This document shows, piece by piece, positions 15,213-25,327 of a stretch of DNA of 64,000 bases. The DNA lies in the NCBI RefSeq assembly GCF_002849715.1, contig NZ_CP018863.1:3100001-3164000 (forward strand), in the 5' to 3' direction. The translations under genes and the position numbers were made by a program. The notes under the pieces were generated by a model that was not told the DNA's origin, ran no database searches, and saw only the letters and a program-made list of their open reading frames with translations. Numbering within the stretch: the first letter of the stretch is position 1; each line of letters opens with the position of its first letter. This stretch comes from Arthrobacter crystallopoietes. Its GTDB lineage: Bacteria > Actinomycetota > Actinomycetes > Actinomycetales > Micrococcaceae.

Positions 15213-16394
15213 TCATGATGTTCCCTTTCGCCCGGTTGCGCTATGGATAATGCCAAAGTTCTGGGGATGGGTCCGGCGGACGGCTTCGGCAACAACGCCC
15301 TCCAGCGAACCGGTCCGCTCCAGCGCATCGCGCTGCTGCCGTGCTCCGGTTCCCCTGTGAAGCAACTGTCCGTACAGCTGCTGCACTTGGGCGTCATCTC
15401 CGTAATCCGTGAGGGCCTCGCCGACGTGCTCGAGAAGCAAGCCGACAACGTAGGCCGCCTTGCAGGGCATACCCGTTACGGGGTGCAGCAGATCGCCTTC
15501 GGTTCCCCATCTGCTCGCCTGCCACGCCGCCAGCCGCAGGATGGCAACGGGTACAGGTTCCGGAGCCTTGCCCGACTGCCAGCCCCGGACGGCGGCCTCC
15601 ACCAGTGCACGGGCGAGGGCCGCGATCAACACCGTGTCGTCCGCGTCCAGACAGACGTCGCTGACGCGGATTTCGACCGTCGGATATTTACTGGACACGC
15701 GGGCGTCGAAGTAGAGCATCGCTTTATCGAGTACGACGCCGGTCGCCAAGATATGCTCGATCAATCGGTGGTAGGCAGCCGCCGAGCCCAAGATCTCCAA
15801 CGGGCCGGTTAACGGCCACCGTGACCATGCCTGTCCTCGGAAACTGGCGTAGCCGGTGTCGACTCCCTGCGAGAACGGCGAGTTGCTGCCCAGTGCTGCC
15901 AGGACGGGCAGCCAGATTCGGATGCGGTCCAGAACCGCCACACCTTCCTCGTCCGAGTCCACGCCGACGTGGACGTGGCAGCCGCAGGTCAGCTGCTCCC
16001 TGGCCGTCAGTCCATAACGGGCGGTCATCGTGCTGACACGAGCATCCGGTGCAGCGTGCGGAACCGCTGGCAGGGGCGAGGTGGCCAAGGCAACCGTCCG
16101 TGCGCCAACCTCCCTGGCACACGCGTCGGCCAGCGCTCTCCCAGCCCTGATATCAGCGCTGAGCTCTTTCAGGGAGCTGTGCGGCCTGCTGATGACTTCA
16201 ATCTGCTCCTGCTGGAATTCCGTTGCCAGCAGGGGACCGGTAAATGCCGTAGAGGAGGGACCCGCAGGAAGGTTTTGCGCCGTTTGCGGCTGCTGCCAGC
16301 GATAGCGGTACATGAGTGAGCTGGCGCGGGGAATCACATGTCCCCTGATGGGGTCAACTAACAGCAGCTCTTCTTCGACTCCGAAACTGCGCAT
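15213..16394 (-). CDS. Carboxylate-amine ligase, YbdK type (glutamate-cysteine ligase 2 family)
   Basis: A 393-residue protein of the GCS2 family, which joins glutamate and cysteine or another carboxylate-amine pair using ATP. The N-terminus FGVEEELLLVD is the family hallmark. CGCHVHVGVDS near residue 137 supplies metal-binding histidines, and SKYPTVEIRVSDVC lies near residue 240. Many actinobacteria hold several paralogues, most without proven function; mycothiol rather than glutathione is the usual thiol in this group. Its stop overlaps a possible minus-strand ATG, but the frame there is weak. The gene stands at the left edge of the polysaccharide locus. Confidence 0.88.
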   Translation of the reverse strand: MRSFGVEEELLLVDPIRGHVIPRASSLMYRYRWQQPQTAQNLPAGPSSTAFTGPLLATEFQQEQIEVISRPHSSLKELSADIRAGRALADACAREVGARTVALATSPLPAVPHAAPDARVSTMTARYGLTAREQLTCGCHVHVGVDSDEEGVAVLDRIRIWLPVLAALGSNSPFSQGVDTGYASFRGQAWSRWPLTGPLEILGSAAAYHRLIEHILATGVVLDKAMLYFDARVSSKYPTVEIRVSDVCLDADDTVLIAALARALVEAAVRGWQSGKAPEPVPVAILRLAAWQASRWGTEGDLLHPVTGMPCKAAYVVGLLLEHVGEALTDYGDDAQVQQLYGQLLHRGTGARQQRDALERTGSLEGVVAEAVRRTHPQNFGIIHSATGRKGTS

Positions 16395-16598
16395 GCAACC
16401 GGCCGTTCTGTCATTGGATGGTTCGTGCCTGGAATTTCAACACTAGGAGTCCTACACGACCGCGACAAGGCTTGCATTCTTGTTGCTGTCCGTATCGATT
16501 TTAGAAACAGAATTCGAGTTCGTTGATTGCTAGATCCGGTAAGTGTTCGCGACTACTCAACTGTTCCGGTTCTATTGCGGCTGTTAGACTCTCCCGTT

Positions 16599-17100
16599 AT
16601 GGGGATGAAACGGCTTTACCGCGACATATCACTTAATCGTTTGTGCAGCACTGACCTGTTGCCGCGCCGTGTCCGCTGGCGTGCGTTGCGCACCTTGGGC
16701 ATGAACATTGAGGGAGCCTGTACCGTTTCCCCTGATTGCTGGTTTGGTGGCACGGACGTGACTATCGGCTTACACTCGACAATCAATTACGGGGTGTTCT
16801 TCGATACGTCCGCGCCCATCACGCTGGGCCAGCGGTGTGACATTGGGATGCAAGTCATGTTCTGCACCAGCACCCATGAGATAGGCCCCTCTGATCGTCG
16901 GGCTGGCCCGGCTGGCGGCGCACCTATCATTCGTTGGTGACGGCGTGTGGATTGGTGCACGCGCCACCATCCTGCCCGGTGTGACCATTGGCCCCGGCGC
17001 AATAATCGCTGCCGGGGCCGTAGTCACCAAGGACTGTGAGCCGCATACGCTCTACGCCGGGAACCCAGCCAAGCCCGTCAAGTCCTACGCGGTGAGTTGA
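16599..17100 (+). pseudogene. Frameshifted maltose O-acetyltransferase-like acyltransferase
   Basis: A left-handed beta-helix acyltransferase of about 166 residues. The first frame runs from MGMKRLYRD through the hexapeptide turns to THEIGPSDRRAG and stops at 16940. Removing one base near 16932 restores VGDGVWIGARATILPG, GPGAIIAAGAVVTKD and the closing YAGNPAKPVK, ending at 17098-17100. Such enzymes acetylate sugars in polysaccharide clusters. It is either an inactivating +1 insertion or a sequencing error. Its restored end overlaps the end of the convergent beta-helix pseudogene. Confidence 0.75.
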
Positions 17101-18970
17101 GCGTAACGCCAGATGCCGCCGGACCTGATGTAGAGCCGGTGGTTCGTGGTGTCAACGCCGCCGATGGTTCCATCCACGGCACCAGACGGGAAGTCCGCGT
17201 CTGCGAGCGGACCCGCCTTGGTGAGAACGGAAATACCCGAACCGACCTGCTGTACGTCTGCATAATCCAGACGACGGCAGTTGCGAACCACAATAGGCGA
17301 AGCGGCACCGACGAAGAGCGCGGTCTGGGTTATGCCCCTGGTGTAACAGTGCACGAACGTGATGCCGGAGTGCGGGGTCGCCCCGTCCTTGAAGAACAAG
17401 GAACGAGCCTTGCCTTTGGTCGTCGCGTTGATGATGGTGGATCGGAGAACCGTCAGCTGTGTGGGGTTCACTCCATCCAAGACCGTTACCAGCCCGCGGT
17501 AGATATCCGAGGTTGCCACATCGACGGCGATCACGCCGTCGATGACGGTTCGCACTGGCGGGTTGTCACCCAGTGCGGCATCGCTCTTAGTGAAGACGAT
17601 TGGGGCGTAGTATGTTTCCCTGATTATGGGGTTCTTGATGACCACGTCCGCGACGGCGCTGCCTGCTGCGATCCGGATACCGTGCCCCATGGACCCGCTG
17701 CCGGTGTCGGTGATGCGCTGGATCAGCAGGCCGTCTATGACCAGCCGGTGAGCGTCGCCTATTACCCATACGTGCGACCCTGCATGCGAGACTTCGCCGC
17801 CTGTGATGCGGCAGTCAGGGGCGCGCAGCTGGAAGCCTGCGTGCCGACAGTTGTGCGCGGTGCAGTCCACGAACTCGATGCCTTCACCCTCAGGATGAGT
17901 GTCCCACGGTGCGGCGGTCATCTCGGTTGCTGCGCCGCCGATGACCTTGAGTGCGCGGGGCACACCGTATAGGCCGGGGCCGCCGGTTGTGGTGAAGGCG
18001 TGCCTGCCCTTCCTGGCGATGAAGCCAGAGATTACGATGTTCTCGCAGGGGCCGAAGACGTTGACGCCGTACCCGACGAGGCCGATACCCGTATTGTCGG
18101 GCTGGTTCGCGGTTGAGCATGATTCCACATGGCTGTCAATGACGCTATCGAAGTAATAAGCTTGTGCCCACCGCAACCATCCGAGTGGACATCGCGGTGG
18201 GTGATGTTCTTTGCGTGCTTGAACTCCACGTTTCCCGCCGAGTGCTGCCCCGGCTCTGAGTCGGCAAACAGCATCGACTCCACGCCGCCACCTTCGTGCA
18301 TGACGACTTTGCGGAGTGATGCCTCAGCGGCGACCGCGTAGTTATCTCTTACGGCACCGTGCAGTGTGATCTGCGTGGCGCTATTCACTGTCATCACGCG
18401 CACATACTCGCCTGCGTTCGCCACGGATGTTGGCGTGAATAGCCGGTCCACGCCAAGGATGAAGTGGTCGCCAGCTTTGATGCCAGTGGTTGATGCCACG
18501 GTAAGAGTTTTAGCCCCGCGCACAGCATCAGCGGTGAGTGTGGTGGTAGGCGTTGGCGTGTAGACGCCCTTGCCTCGGATGATGCTGCTGAGCGTCCAGT
18601 TCTTACGGAGAATCTTGGTCGCCTTGCCGGCGCCGCGCAGTGTTACCCCAGCGGGCAGCTCGACGCGACCGGAAGAGGTGATGCTGTAAGTTCCTGGGCG
18701 AAGGTAAACAATGTCGCCGGCTGTTGCGGATGCCGCCAGGGCAGCAATTGCAGCCCACGCATCCGTTGCCCCGGTGTTATCCACGCCGTTGGATACCGCG
18801 TCGATGATCGTTCCACCCGGTTTGATGGTCGTAGCCTCGTCCGCAATTGTGGCAATAAGTGCAGCTTGAATCTCTCCGAGAACCGTCACCCTCGCTCGAT
18901 TTTTGGCGATAACGGGGATGGGGCCATATCTCGACCGAAAGTGCGAAAGCGTTGCGCCGGCTCGTTGCAT
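17085..18970 (-). pseudogene. Frameshifted right-handed beta-helix (pectate-lyase-3-like) protein
   Basis: Two overlapping frames join into one protein of about 628 residues. The first (from MQRAGATLSHF at 18970) holds the N-terminal DAVSNGVDNTGATDAW and YLRPGTYS of pectate-lyase-superfamily/tail-spike folds. Near 18160-18180 a missing base, in a G-rich stretch, shifts reading to the second frame (WAQAYYFDSVIDSHV...), which continues the parallel beta-helix to YAQLTA. No signal peptide is visible. In this place it could have modified or cut the exopolysaccharide, or derive from a phage tail spike. With the acyltransferase opposite, it marks a decayed edge of the locus. Confidence 0.72.
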
Positions 18971-19064
18971 GCTCCTTAAGGCTCAGCGAAGCCCAAGGTT
19001 TCGCCAACCCCGCGTTGCTAGAAATGGAGCGTCTCGTCACCATCCAGAAAGGTCCGGTGTGCAC

Positions 19065-19541
19065 ATGGTTACTGTTTCCATCACCAAGTCTGTCCGCCGG
19101 CACCTTAGCGCCGGGTCAGTTGTGCGGATATCCGATGCCGTTGCCATTACTCTCTCAATCTGTGTCGGCCTGTTCCTCGTGCCGGCATCGGGAGTGGGAG
19201 CGGAGGCGAGCTCCGATTGGGCAGCCTTCGTGCTCGGCTTCGCCTGGTTCTGTGCACTCGTCCTTACCTACCGGAGCGACATCCTGTTTCCACGCCGGGT
19301 AATGGCTGAGTGCTGGAGTGCAGTCAAAGCTACTTTCTGGGCCTACGCCTTCTTCGCCGCCTGGGTACTGCTCGTAGAGATCGACGTCGCACTGGGACTC
19401 TTCCTGATCGCCCTACCGCTCGGCGGCGCGTTCCTGATGACTGCCCGCTACCTGCTGCTGCGCGAAAAGTCGCGGAACCTGGACTGGGTTGATCGTGCTC
19501 TCGCCCAAGCAAACATCAAGGCGCCCAGCGACTCGGTATGA
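19065..19541 (+). CDS. Orphan membrane domain like the N-terminal half of a polyprenyl glycosylphosphotransferase
   Basis: A 158-residue protein with four likely membrane segments and no enzyme domain. Its last segment (IDVALGLFLIALPLGGAFLM) mirrors YDVARGYLAIALPVGLGLLL of the full transferase 1 kb downstream. The order of segments and the basic end (RYLLLREKSR) also match. It lacks the cytoplasmic sugar-transferase domain altogether and ends cleanly. The start at 19065 is preferred; a GTG two codons earlier is possible. It lies 32 bases before the phosphatase gene, so it is probably co-transcribed with it. It may be a truncated duplicate or a partner subunit. Confidence 0.6.
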   Translation: MVTVSITKSVRRHLSAGSVVRISDAVAITLSICVGLFLVPASGVGAEASSDWAAFVLGFAWFCALVLTYRSDILFPRRVMAECWSAVKATFWAYAFFAAWVLLVEIDVALGLFLIALPLGGAFLMTARYLLLREKSRNLDWVDRALAQANIKAPSDSV

Positions 19542-19573
19542 CCGCAGGCGGAGCCAGCCGCTAGAGTGCTGGA

Positions 19574-20176
19574 ATGATCCGCATTCTAACCATCTGCACT
19601 GGGAACGTCTGCCGCTCTCCAATGGCGGAGCGGTTGCTGCAGCAAAAACTGGACCAAGTCCGCCCCGGCGTCTTCGACGTCCGCAGTGCCGGTATTCAAG
19701 CCCTAGTCAATTCACCTATGGACACCCGTGCAGCTGGCCTGCTTCATGTCCTCGGAGGATCTTCTGAAGGTTTTACCGCCACACAACTCCAAGAATCTCA
19801 TCTGGCAGACGTCGATCTGGTGCTGGCCATGAGCATCGAACACCGGGACCGGATCCTCAACCTGATGCCGCGCCTGCTCAAGCGGACCTTCACCGTTCGT
19901 GAACTTGCCCGCATGATCGACGCCCTCGAAGCGGACCCGGATGCGGAGATCCCCGGCGGGACATCGGACGAAGAAGTCGAATACCGGTGGAAGCGGCTTC
20001 CTCATCTTGCCGCGCTCAAGCGCTACCAGGCCCGCGCCGCAGACCAAAACGAAGACGAAATCGTGGATCCGTACCGCCGCGATGACTCCGTTTATCAGCA
20101 GATGGTGAAGGACCTCGTGCCTGCTCTGGACAAATTGGTCGCGTTTGAAGCGAGGATTACTCCCGACCTTAGATAA
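19574..20176 (+). CDS. Low-molecular-weight protein-tyrosine phosphatase family
   Basis: A 200-residue protein with the P-loop CTGNVCRSP at residues 8-16 and a late acid segment (EIVDPYRRDDSVY) carrying the expected DP pair. It is longer than the usual 150-165 residues because of a charged insert near residues 120-160. In polysaccharide loci such Wzb-type phosphatases remove phosphate from the BY-kinase; the kinase gene lies 2 kb away on the opposite strand. The next gene starts 79 bases downstream in the same direction, so the pair is probably one operon. Confidence 0.9.
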   Translation: MIRILTICTGNVCRSPMAERLLQQKLDQVRPGVFDVRSAGIQALVNSPMDTRAAGLLHVLGGSSEGFTATQLQESHLADVDLVLAMSIEHRDRILNLMPRLLKRTFTVRELARMIDALEADPDAEIPGGTSDEEVEYRWKRLPHLAALKRYQARAADQNEDEIVDPYRRDDSVYQQMVKDLVPALDKLVAFEARITPDLR

Positions 20177-20255
20177 ACCCTTTGATCGCCCGTATACTTC
20201 ATACGGGAATGGCCTGTCGGGGAAAGGCAGGCATCGTAGGGGGAGCTTCAATTTA

Positions 20256-21806
20256 ATGGGTATAACCGTCGAGGAACCGAGTCACGACATCAGGGAACAC
20301 ATTCGCACCGTGGAACCAGAACAGAAAACGGTCGGTTCATTGCCGGCCCCGTCACCAATGTCTGCAGGTACTGCTGGGCAGGACCGAAGCTGGGGGAGAT
20401 CCCTCAAGAACAGACTGGTTCTGACCGACACAGTTGTCGTAGCGGCTTCTCTGTTCCTCGCCCAGCTTCTGCGGTTCGGTGTGACAGATCAGGAACTCCA
20501 GCTCGCCGGTGCCGCACAGACCTATGCAATGGTTTCTGTCGTCCTCGGGCTCATGTGGCTCGTCGCGCTCATGATTACCCAAAGCCGCGCTCTTCCTGTC
20601 CTCGGCGTCGGGAATGACGAGTACCGTCGGGTCATCAACGCCACCATCGGGACATTCGGCGCCTTCGCCATCGCCGCCATGCTGTTGAAATACGACGTCG
20701 CGCGAGGTTACCTCGCCATCGCCCTGCCTGTAGGACTCGGTCTGCTCCTCCTATCCCGGCATGCTTGGCGCCTGTGGCTGGGCCGGCAGCGCTCCAAGGG
20801 AAACTACACAGACCGCGCTATCATCGTTGGCTCGGTCTCGGACGTTACTTTCGTGGGCGACAAGATCTTTAAGTCCCCGCAGACGGGCTATCGGCTGCTC
20901 GGTGCCGCCATTCGAGGAACTGAGGAATCTCAGGTCACGCTTTCCACAGGCCACAGCATTCCAGTCATCAGCTCTCCGGAGTCCGTCGTTCAGGCGGTCA
21001 AGGACCATAATTTCGACACTGTTATAGTGGCCGGCACAGCACAGAACGGCCAGCGTTACCTCAAGGAACTGAGCTGGGAGCTCGAGGGAACCAACACATC
21101 CCTCGTTGTCGCCAGCAAGCTGGTCGACGTTGCTGGTCCGCGAATCCATTGGCGGCCGGTCGAGGGCCTGCCGTTGATGAATGTCGAGATGCCACAGTAC
21201 GACGGCGCCAAGTTCACCTGGAAGCGGTCCCTCGATGTCGTTGCTTCGGCCTTCGGCCTTATCGTTCTTTCACCCGTCATGCTCGCCATCGCCATCGCGA
21301 TCAAGCTCGACAATCCGGGCCCGGTGTTTTTCCGTCAGGAGCGCGTAGGCATCCAGGGCAGCCGGTTCCACATGATGAAGTTCCGGTCCATGGTTGTTGA
21401 CGCCGAGGCACGGCTGAAGGAACTGGCGGAGCAGAACGAGGGCAACGGCACGCTGTTCAAGATGAAGCGTGACCCGCGGGTAACCCGCGTCGGTGCTTTT
21501 ATCCGCAAGTACTCCCTCGATGAAGTACCCCAACTCTGGAACGTCCTGATTGGCGACATGAGCCTGGTCGGCCCGCGTCCGCCATTGGAGCGGGAAGTTG
21601 CTGTATATGAGCAGCACACCCACCGTCGACTTCTTGTACGTCCCGGCATTACTGGTCTGTGGCAAGTCAGCGGCCGCTCGGACCTCTCCTGGGAGGAGAG
21701 CGTACGCCTCGACCTTTACTACGTGGAGAACTGGTCCTTGGCCGGGGACCTGACCATCATTATGCGGACCATTAAGGCCGTTGTCGCCAAGGATGGCGCT
21801 TACTAA
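20256..21806 (+). CDS. Polyprenyl glycosylphosphotransferase (initiating sugar transferase)
   Basis: A 516-residue membrane enzyme that moves a sugar-1-phosphate to undecaprenyl phosphate and so starts repeat-unit assembly. The ATG at 20256 has GGGGGAG about 11 bases upstream. Residues about 40-190 hold four to five membrane segments, followed by a Rossmann-like region (AIIVGSVSDVTFVG). The C-terminal transferase has KRSLDVVAS, the block VFFRQERVG, MMKFRSMVVDAE, SLVGPRPPLEREV and RPGITGLWQVSGRS. The sugar (glucose, galactose or other) cannot be told. A strong terminator follows. Confidence 0.93.
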   Translation: MGITVEEPSHDIREHIRTVEPEQKTVGSLPAPSPMSAGTAGQDRSWGRSLKNRLVLTDTVVVAASLFLAQLLRFGVTDQELQLAGAAQTYAMVSVVLGLMWLVALMITQSRALPVLGVGNDEYRRVINATIGTFGAFAIAAMLLKYDVARGYLAIALPVGLGLLLLSRHAWRLWLGRQRSKGNYTDRAIIVGSVSDVTFVGDKIFKSPQTGYRLLGAAIRGTEESQVTLSTGHSIPVISSPESVVQAVKDHNFDTVIVAGTAQNGQRYLKELSWELEGTNTSLVVASKLVDVAGPRIHWRPVEGLPLMNVEMPQYDGAKFTWKRSLDVVASAFGLIVLSPVMLAIAIAIKLDNPGPVFFRQERVGIQGSRFHMMKFRSMVVDAEARLKELAEQNEGNGTLFKMKRDPRVTRVGAFIRKYSLDEVPQLWNVLIGDMSLVGPRPPLEREVAVYEQHTHRRLLVRPGITGLWQVSGRSDLSWEESVRLDLYYVENWSLAGDLTIIMRTIKAVVAKDGAY

Positions 21807-21866
21807 GAACGACGGCGGCGCCTTGCTTATGCACGCGCGTCACCTTCCGGGCGATAGGTAGCGAAC

Positions 21867-21909
21867 AGGACCCCGGCTTCTGTGACTTAGTTAGAGAAGC
21901 CGGGGTCCT
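21867..21909 (+). terminator. Terminator of the glycosylphosphotransferase gene
   Basis: Perfect 14-base arms (AGGACCCCGGCTTC and complement), a 15-base loop and TTTTAT after the stem, 60 bases past the stop. Confidence 0.88.
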
Positions 21910-22048
21910 TTTATCTCGCCCGCATGCGACGACCGAGCAGTCTGCCGCTGTTGGTGGACTGCCTGCCGTGCCTCTGCTCAGCCGCGGAGGTAGGCTGCGA
22001 CTGGCGAGAAGACCGCATTGCATATGGGCTAAGCCGAAAACATTTCGC

Positions 22049-22073
22049 CCCTGGTATCAAACAGATACCAGGG
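22049..22073 (-). terminator. Terminator of the BY-kinase gene
   Basis: Perfect ten-base arms (CCCTGGTATC and complement) with a five-base loop, 37 bases past the minus-strand stop. GCGAAATGTTTT follows. The 303-base gap here holds only these two facing terminators. Confidence 0.7.
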
Positions 22074-22109
22074 CCGAAGTTCGCGCTAGGAACGCTGGAA
22101 CGAGAAGAA

Positions 22110-23705
22110 CTAGCGACGCGATTGAGGCGTGCGACGCGCCGGGAGCGGTTCACCGCTCAGCAGAGCGGTAAATTCCTCTTCTGAGCCCGAATCGAAGTTT
22201 GCCACCGGTGCGGAGGCCGGCGCGGGAGCGCGGCGCGGCTGCTTCTGCTTCCGGCGGCCGCCCTTCTGCGTGGGCTCTTCTTCGTCCTGCTGATAGTACT
22301 GGCCGTAGTAGCCGTACTGTGCCGCATCTGCCCCCTGTGTAGGCACACGGTTGAGAATAGCGCCGAGCACGTGGGCATCGACCCGGGCCAGGTTACCCAG
22401 CGCCTTGTCGAAGGCGTCCACCGTCGTCTTGCCCGCGTTGAGGACCACCATTGCGCCGTCTGCCACCTTGGACAGAATCGCGGCGTCGGTGACGGGCAGG
22501 AGCGGGGGAGCATCGATCAGGACCGTAGCGTGCGCCGCGAGCTGCTCAAGCATGTCTGCCATGGCGTGGGAGCCAAGTAGTTCACTGGGATTCGGAGGCA
22601 CTCGGCCCGCGCCGAGGACGGCAAGATTTGGAACTTGGCCCCATACCTGCAGTACGTCTTCGAGGTCCGCTTGACCGCTAAGCACATCTGTGACGCCGGC
22701 ACCAGGAACCAAGTCGAACATGCTGGTTACAACCGGCCTCCGCAGATCGCCATCAACAACTACTACCCGCTTACCGGAGGCCGCGATCGTAACCGCAAGG
22801 TTAGCCGTGACAGTTGACTTGCCTTCGCCTGGCATCGAGCTGGTGACAACGATGATCCTTGGGGGATTGTCCACATCGACAAAACTAAGGTTCGTACGAA
22901 GTTCACGCAGGGCCTCTGACATTGCGTGGCTTGCTCGGTCACTCTGGAACTCAACGGTTCCGGTCTCGACAACCTTGCGGCGGTCCAGCATCCGCTTATC
23001 CACAGGAATAGTTCCGATGACGGGGACGCCAAACTGCTTCTCAATCATTTCCGCCGAACGGATTCGCCGATCCAAGTGGTTGCGAATCAGTGCATAGGCA
23101 AGGCCGAGCATCAGACCAATAACGGCCCCGATGGCTAAGGTGAGTTTGACGTTGGGTGAGACAGGCGAGGTCGGGAGGGCCGCATCTGCCAGCGCGACGA
23201 TCTGCACAGCAGCTTGCTCTGCGCCGGTGCCGGAAGTCTCGATTTCTTCGACCTGGTTCATCAATGCCGTGACCCAAGCGTCGGCCAGGTTGCGCGCGTC
23301 AGCCGGGTCTTCGGAAGACGCCGTGATGCGGAGCTCCGCGGTGTCCAAAGGAGTTTCGACTTCGATACGCTCGATGAGCTGCGCCGGTGTCGTGTCGAGG
23401 CCTAATTCGTCGATGACGGCTTGGGCGACAGGACGCGTAGTGGCAACACTGGCGTAACTCGTCGCCTTTGACTTGGCGAGGTTGTCGCCGGCCAAAGTCT
23501 GATTGATGTCTTCACCCGCGCCGGCCGTCACCAGACCCATGGACTGAGCCTCGTAAACAGGTTTCTGCAGGAACGTCCAGCCGAAGGCCAGCAGGGTTAC
23601 CAAAAGCGTAATGGCGATGATGCCGCGCCAGTATGTGTGCAGGACCCTAAGATAGTCCCGGAGTTCTAGCCCTTGCGGCTGCTCTTCGGTTTGGTTCAAT
23701 TCCAC
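22110..23705 (-). CDS. Polysaccharide co-polymerase / BY-type tyrosine autokinase (Wzc/CapAB fusion)
   Basis: About 531 residues from a GTG at 23705. A Wzz-type part has membrane segments near residues 25-45 and 205-225 around an extracellular domain. The cytoplasmic kinase has Walker A SMPGEGKST, Walker A' VVVVDGDLRR and Walker B VLIDAPPLLP. The C-terminal tyrosine cluster (QYGYYGQYYQQ) is the autophosphorylation tail, followed by a basic, Pro/Ala-rich end. The enzyme controls chain length and export and is countered by the Wzb-type phosphatase on the other strand. The start is uncertain, since upstream codons also read open. Confidence 0.92.
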   Translation of the reverse strand: MELNQTEEQPQGLELRDYLRVLHTYWRGIIAITLLVTLLAFGWTFLQKPVYEAQSMGLVTAGAGEDINQTLAGDNLAKSKATSYASVATTRPVAQAVIDELGLDTTPAQLIERIEVETPLDTAELRITASSEDPADARNLADAWVTALMNQVEEIETSGTGAEQAAVQIVALADAALPTSPVSPNVKLTLAIGAVIGLMLGLAYALIRNHLDRRIRSAEMIEKQFGVPVIGTIPVDKRMLDRRKVVETGTVEFQSDRASHAMSEALRELRTNLSFVDVDNPPRIIVVTSSMPGEGKSTVTANLAVTIAASGKRVVVVDGDLRRPVVTSMFDLVPGAGVTDVLSGQADLEDVLQVWGQVPNLAVLGAGRVPPNPSELLGSHAMADMLEQLAAHATVLIDAPPLLPVTDAAILSKVADGAMVVLNAGKTTVDAFDKALGNLARVDAHVLGAILNRVPTQGADAAQYGYYGQYYQQDEEEPTQKGGRRKQKQPRRAPAPASAPVANFDSGSEEEFTALLSGEPLPARRTPQSRR

Positions 23706-24024
23706 GAGACTCTTGCAGTCCTTCCAATGGCGGTCATCTGGCCCCAAGTCAGCCTAAAGTCTAACGCAGGTTACATGAACGGAACGTAACGAGGTGCCGC
23801 CTAAGCTCATTCGAGTTAAAGATTTCACTCACGGGCCGCCCAGTGCGGATTCGGCGTTCGAGTGGCACGCTGATAGACTGTTTGCCGATGCCTAGGCGAG
23901 GGAGCTCCGCAGTTCTTGTGGAGTGTCCGTTATCGACGGTGGCTAGATAAGATCTTTCTAGACATTTTCCTGTAGCTCCGGCCATTGAACCGTTGAGAAT
24001 CCTATTACTCCCAAGGAGACAGAT

Positions 24025-24630
24025 ATGTCTGATCTGAAACTGGCTGCTGAAGTCCGCAGCGAATTCGGCAAGGGCGCTGCCCGCCGCGCCCGCCGCAACG
24101 AGCAGATTCCCGCAGTGATCTACGGCCACGGTGCTGAGCCGATGCACATCCTGCTGCCTGCCAAAGCAACCACCCTCGCACTGCGTACGTCCAACGCCCT
24201 GTTGACTCTGGACGTCGAGGGCGAACAGCATCTCGCCCTCGCCAAGGACATCCAGCGCGATCCGATCCTGCAGATCGTTGAGCACGTGGACCTGCTCACC
24301 GTCCGTAAGGGAGAGAAGGTGCACGTTGACGTCAATGTCCATGTTGAAGGCGAAGTTGCTCCGGGCGCTGTCCTAGAGCTGGAAGAGTACACCGTAGCAG
24401 TGGAAGCCGACGCTACTGCGTTGCCTGAGTCGGTTACCGTTAACGTTGAAGGGCGCCAGGTGGGCGAGCACATTTACGCCCGCGACTTGGAACTGCCGCA
24501 GGGCACCACCCTTGTGATCGAGGCCGACGCCTTGATTGCCGCGATCTCCGCTCCGACCGTTGCTGAAGAGACCGAGGGGGCTGAAGGCGCGGCTGCAGAA
24601 GCTGCTGCTCCCGCTGAATCCGCTGAGTGA
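24025..24630 (+). CDS. rplY: 50S ribosomal protein L25/Ctc
   Basis: A 201-residue, long-form L25 that binds 5S rRNA. The N-terminal domain has EVRSEFGKGAARRARR and IPAVIYGHG. The C-terminal TL5-like domain has LPESVTVNVEGRQVGEHIYARDLELPQG, followed by an Ala/Glu-rich tail. AAGGAG lies seven bases before the ATG. The gene is directly followed by pth, a conserved actinobacterial pair, and is housekeeping sequence enclosed by the polysaccharide locus. Confidence 0.97.
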   Translation: MSDLKLAAEVRSEFGKGAARRARRNEQIPAVIYGHGAEPMHILLPAKATTLALRTSNALLTLDVEGEQHLALAKDIQRDPILQIVEHVDLLTVRKGEKVHVDVNVHVEGEVAPGAVLELEEYTVAVEADATALPESVTVNVEGRQVGEHIYARDLELPQGTTLVIEADALIAAISAPTVAEETEGAEGAAAEAAAPAESAE

Positions 24631-24639
24631 TTCCTTTCA

Positions 24640-25227
24640 GTGAATAGCAACACCTGGCTTGTAGTCGGGCTCGGGAATCCCGGGCCCGGCTACAGCCGTA
24701 ACCGGCACAATATTGGGCAGATGGTGCTGGACGAGCTCGCCACTAGAATTGGGGGATCGTTCAAGTCCCACAAAGCTCATGCCCAGGTCCTCGAAGGCCG
24801 GCTGCGGCTCGGCGGTCCCAAGTTGGTCCTGGCCAAGCCGCTCACGTTCATGAATCTCTCTGGCGGTCCGGTCTCGGCGTTATCGAAGTTTTTCGATATC
24901 ACGCCCGACCACGTTGTAGCAGTGCATGACGAGATCGACATCCCCTTCAATACCCTCAAGCTCAAAATCGGTGGCGGGGAAGGCGGCCACAACGGTCTGC
25001 GCGACATGTCCAAAGCTCTCGGGACGAAAGACTATTATCGGGTCCGCGTTGGCGTGGGGCGTCCTCCAGGCCGCATGGATACGGCGGATTATGTACTCAG
25101 GGATTTTGGAACCACAGAGAAAAAGGAACTGCCGTTCCTGCTTGATGACGCTGCCGACGCCGTCGAGTTGATGGTCGAAGAGGGGCTGCTGGCAGCCCAA
25201 CAGAAGTTCCATTCGAAGATCAGCTAG
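24640..25227 (+). CDS. pth: Aminoacyl-tRNA hydrolase (peptidyl-tRNA hydrolase)
   Basis: A 195-residue enzyme that frees tRNA from stalled peptidyl-tRNA. Signature parts are [19 protein letters not shown] with the catalytic His, [19 protein letters not shown] and [13 protein letters not shown]. It starts at a GTG nine bases after the rplY stop, so it is translated from the same message. A terminator follows about 100 bases later. Confidence 0.97.
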   Translation: MNSNTWLVVGLGNPGPGYSRNRHNIGQMVLDELATRIGGSFKSHKAHAQVLEGRLRLGGPKLVLAKPLTFMNLSGGPVSALSKFFDITPDHVVAVHDEIDIPFNTLKLKIGGGEGGHNGLRDMSKALGTKDYYRVRVGVGRPPGRMDTADYVLRDFGTTEKKELPFLLDDAADAVELMVEEGLLAAQQKFHSKIS

Positions 25228-25327
25228 ACGAAAGTGAGTTGAACGTCTAGTATCGATTGTCGGGAGGGCGATAGCCATCCTGCCGAGCGCTCTTGTCGCT
25301 CACAGCCTTAGTGGCTCCGAAAGCGGG

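Noticed and set aside
14761..15216. A 151-codon minus-strand frame whose ATG overlaps the YbdK-type ligase stop
   Set aside because: The first 25 residues look plausible and coupling is possible, but most of the frame is antisense to the better supported small gene at 14758-14970, and no family is seen.
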